From NCBI RefSeq assembly GCF_003609995.1, contig NZ_AP018786.1, positions 1,064,001-1,128,000 of the forward strand: a stretch of 64,000 nt of DNA. The letters run 5' to 3'. The notes beneath the pieces are model-generated. The model had not been told where the DNA came from and made no database searches. It saw only the letters and a list, made by a program, of their open reading frames with translations. A program made the translations under genes and the position numbers. Source of the stretch: Sutterella megalosphaeroides (GTDB taxonomy: Bacteria; Pseudomonadota; Gammaproteobacteria; Burkholderiales; Burkholderiaceae_F). Positions 61,892-64,000 of the stretch are shown in pieces (within the stretch, counting starts at the first letter, position 1; every line of letters starts with the position of its first letter).

Positions 61892-64000
61892 ATGACCACC
61901 TTTCACGGCATCGTCTTCGCCCTCCCGGGCGGTTGCGCGCTTTCGGACTTTCGCGCCCGTCGTGCGCTTGCCGCGCTCCAATCCGTCCAACCTCATGTCG
62001 AAGCGGTCTCTGGCCGCTTCGTGCATTTCGTGCATGCCGAACGCGAACTGACGGATGTTGAAGCCGAGCGTCTCGGCTCGTTGCTCGTCTACGGCGACCC
62101 GGCGGCGGACGTTCGCGCGGACGCGGCCTTCATGGTGGTGCCGCGCCTCGGGACGATCTCGCCCTGGGCCTCGAAGGCGACCGACATCGTGAAGAATTGC
62201 GGCATCGGCGGGGTGCTGCGCGTCGAACGCGGCACGGTCTTCTCGCTCGCGTTCTCGGAAGGGTACGTCCCCTCGGCCGAAGAGCTTGAAGTGCTCGCCT
62301 CGAAGCTTCACGACCGCATGACGGAATCCGTCGTGGGTTCGGACTTCACGGGCGAAGACCTTTTCGTCGACCTCGAAGGCCGCCCGATGGCGACCGTCCC
62401 CCTCATGGAAGAAGGTCGTGCGGCTCTGGAGCGCGCGAACCTCGACATGGGGCTTGCGATGTCCGAAGACGAAATCGACTACCTCGCGGATGCGTTCGGC
62501 ACGATGAAGCGCAACCCGACCGACGTCGAACTCATGATGTTCGCGCAGGCGAATTCCGAGCACTGCCGCCACAAGATCTTCAACGCCCGTTGGACGTTGG
62601 ACGGCACGGAGCGCGAAGAAACGCTCTTCGGCATGATCCGCAAGACCCATAAGACGTCGCCCCAGGGCACGATCACGGCCTACGCCGACAACGCCGCGAT
62701 TTTCGAAGGCGGTACGGCCACGCGTCTTTACCCGCGTCCGGGCGAAGAGGGCGACCTCTTCGGGCGCGTGTTCGAACGCCGCGACGAAGTCGTGCACACG
62801 GTCTTCAAGGTGGAAACCCACAACCATCCGACGGCGATCTCGCCCTTCCCGGGTGCTTCGACGGGTTCGGGCGGCGAAATCCGCGACGAAGGCGCGACGG
62901 GCCGCGGTGCTCGTCCGAAGGCGGGTCTCACGGGCTTTACCACGTCGGCCCTGCACCTCCCGGAAGCTCCGCAGCGCTGGGAAAACGACGGCGACGCCGC
63001 GCGCGGCGAAAAGGCGCAGGCTGCTTACGGCGCCCCTTCGCGCATCGCGACGCCGCTCTCGATCATGACGGAAGGTCCCCTGGGCGGCGCCGCCTTCAAC
63101 AACGAATTCGGCCGTCCAAACATCCTCGGCTACTTCCGTACCTTTGAAGCCAACATCGACGGCGTTCGTTACGGCTACCACAAGCCCATCATGCTCGCGG
63201 GCGGTATCGGCAGCATCCGCGACGACCAGACGAAGAAGACCGTTCCGCCCGTCGGCAGCCTCTTGGTTGTCCTCGGCGGCCCCGGCATGCGCATCGGTCT
63301 CGGGGGCGGTGCCGCCTCCTCGATGACGACGGGCTCGAACTCCGAAGCGCTCGACTTCGACTCCGTGCAGCGCGGCAACCCCGAAATGGAACGTCGCGCC
63401 CAGGAAGTGATCGACCGCTGCTGGGCGATGGGCGAAGAAAATCCGATTCTCGCCATTCACGACGTGGGCGCGGGCGGTCTCTCGAACGCCATGCCCGAAC
63501 TCGCGGACTTGTCCGGCAAGGGCGCTTCGTTCGACCTTACGAAGGTCCCCGTCGAAGAGTCCGGCATGTCCCCGCTTGAAGTCTGGTGCAACGAATCGCA
63601 GGAGCGCTACGTGATTGCGCTCGATCCGGCGAAGCTCGACCTTTTCACGGCGTTCTGCGAACGCGAACGCGCGCCCTTTGCCGTGATCGGCACGATCACC
63701 GAAGAGGCGCACTTGAAGCTCGCGCGTGCCGCGGGTGAAACGGATGCGGTCGACATGCCGATGGAAGTCCTCCTCGGGAAGGCCCCCCGCATGCACCGCG
63801 ACGTGCGTCACGAAGAAAAGCACCTCCCCGAATTCGACGAAACCGGGATCGACATCGAAAAGAGCGCCTACGACGTGATGCGTCATCCGACGGTGGCCTC
63901 GAAGTCCTTCCTCATCACGATCGGCGACCGTACGGTGGGCGGGCTCGTTGCGCGCGACCAGTTCGTCGGTCCCTGGCAGGTGCCGGTTGCGGACTGCGCC
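61892..64000 (+). CDS. purL: Phosphoribosylformylglycinamidine synthase, long form (3' end outside window)
   Basis: The first 703 codons of a long-type PurL (usually about 1300 residues) are present. Visible are the PurS-like N-terminal domain, the linker ending in the FGAM-synthase motif [26 protein letters not shown], and the catalytic block [49 protein letters not shown]. The ATP-site glycines ([17 protein letters not shown]) and [17 protein letters not shown] follow. The glutaminase domain lies beyond the window. It makes FGAM from FGAR, glutamine and ATP in purine biosynthesis. The ATG at 61892 follows CTAGGACAGCT, with a TATAAT promoter box upstream. Confidence 0.97.
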   Translation, partial: MTTFHGIVFALPGGCALSDFRARRALAALQSVQPHVEAVSGRFVHFVHAERELTDVEAERLGSLLVYGDPAADVRADAAFMVVPRLGTISPWASKATDIVKNCGIGGVLRVERGTVFSLAFSEGYVPSAEELEVLASKLHDRMTESVVGSDFTGEDLFVDLEGRPMATVPLMEEGRAALERANLDMGLAMSEDEIDYLADAFGTMKRNPTDVELMMFAQANSEHCRHKIFNARWTLDGTEREETLFGMIRKTHKTSPQGTITAYADNAAIFEGGTATRLYPRPGEEGDLFGRVFERRDEVVHTVFKVETHNHPTAISPFPGASTGSGGEIRDEGATGRGARPKAGLTGFTTSALHLPEAPQRWENDGDAARGEKAQAAYGAPSRIATPLSIMTEGPLGGAAFNNEFGRPNILGYFRTFEANIDGVRYGYHKPIMLAGGIGSIRDDQTKKTVPPVGSLLVVLGGPGMRIGLGGGAASSMTTGSNSEALDFDSVQRGNPEMERRAQEVIDRCWAMGEENPILAIHDVGAGGLSNAMPELADLSGKGASFDLTKVPVEESGMSPLEVWCNESQERYVIALDPAKLDLFTAFCERERAPFAVIGTITEEAHLKLARAAGETDAVDMPMEVLLGKAPRMHRDVRHEEKHLPEFDETGIDIEKSAYDVMRHPTVASKSFLITIGDRTVGGLVARDQFVGPWQVPVADCA

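Noticed and set aside
1-64000. CRISPR arrays, rRNA and tRNA genes
   Set aside because: I looked for regularly spaced repeats, conserved rRNA blocks and tRNA-like cloverleaf/TTCGA patterns by eye and found no convincing example. A tRNA missed by eye cannot be excluded.

Overview
The window is GC-rich DNA (roughly 60 to 65 % by eye). It carries the envelope and respiratory genes of an anaerobic or microaerophilic Gram-negative bacterium: Omp85/TamAB export, an autotransporter, SlmA, ppsR/ppsA, a long-form PurL, a Tat-exported TorA-type reductase and two periplasmic fumarate-reductase-like flavoproteins. This mix most resembles a gut Sutterellaceae (Burkholderiales) genome. The assignment is inference from gene content, not from a marker search.

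Layout. 1-1850: an acyltransferase (cut by the left edge) and a family-2 glycosyltransferase, minus strand. 2200-4310: a CPA2 cation/proton antiporter with terminator. 4406-11192: a C69 dipeptidase; a respiratory cassette (tetraheme cytochrome plus flavoprotein) divergent from a TetR regulator with palindromes between them; and a long exported C69-like protein that appears to lack its nucleophile cysteine. 11431-14339: an ECF transporter (S, T and a fused double ATPase).

12713-20148 is a rearranged tandem duplication. The ATPase gene and a TorC-like cytochrome gene are present twice, with a 2.3-kb IS200/IS605 element exactly at the junction. In copy 1 the cytochrome is a pseudogene (internal deletion, nonsense codon, frameshift, 3' truncation). 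Copy 2 is intact and leads into a TorA-type molybdoenzyme gene, which is itself frameshifted at a short tetranucleotide repeat (about 21369-21384).

23075-30341: Fe-dependent alcohol dehydrogenase, YczE-like protein, a small membrane protein, a gene broken by a 22-bp tandem duplication, then patatin, adenine deaminase and an IroE-like esterase, the last with a possible Fur box. 30590-34946: a TtrS/TtrR-like two-component system tightly coupled to a second flavoprotein. 35151-39053: slmA, a tnpB-only IS605-type element, ppsR and a TorD-like chaperone. 39513-43641: ppsA, nfeD, qmcA. 44152-45573: an orphan hydG, the [FeFe]-hydrogenase maturase. 46295-47511: a frameshifted ribbon-helix-helix gene and a histone-H1-like Lys/Ala/Pro protein. 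47875-58640: autotransporter, tamA and tamB. 59000-64000: NhaC-type antiporter, a duplicated DUF305 protein and purL (cut by the right edge).

How it fits together. Three separate loci feed electrons to periplasmic terminal reductases: TetR plus cytochrome plus flavoprotein; a two-component system plus flavoprotein; and TorC-like plus TorA-like, with the TorD-like chaperone 16 kb away. This fits respiration on several organic acceptors. Three genes (TorA-like, the 25.6-kb gene and the RHH gene) carry small indels, two of them at direct repeats. Together with the IS-bounded duplication this marks a recombination- and slippage-prone stretch.
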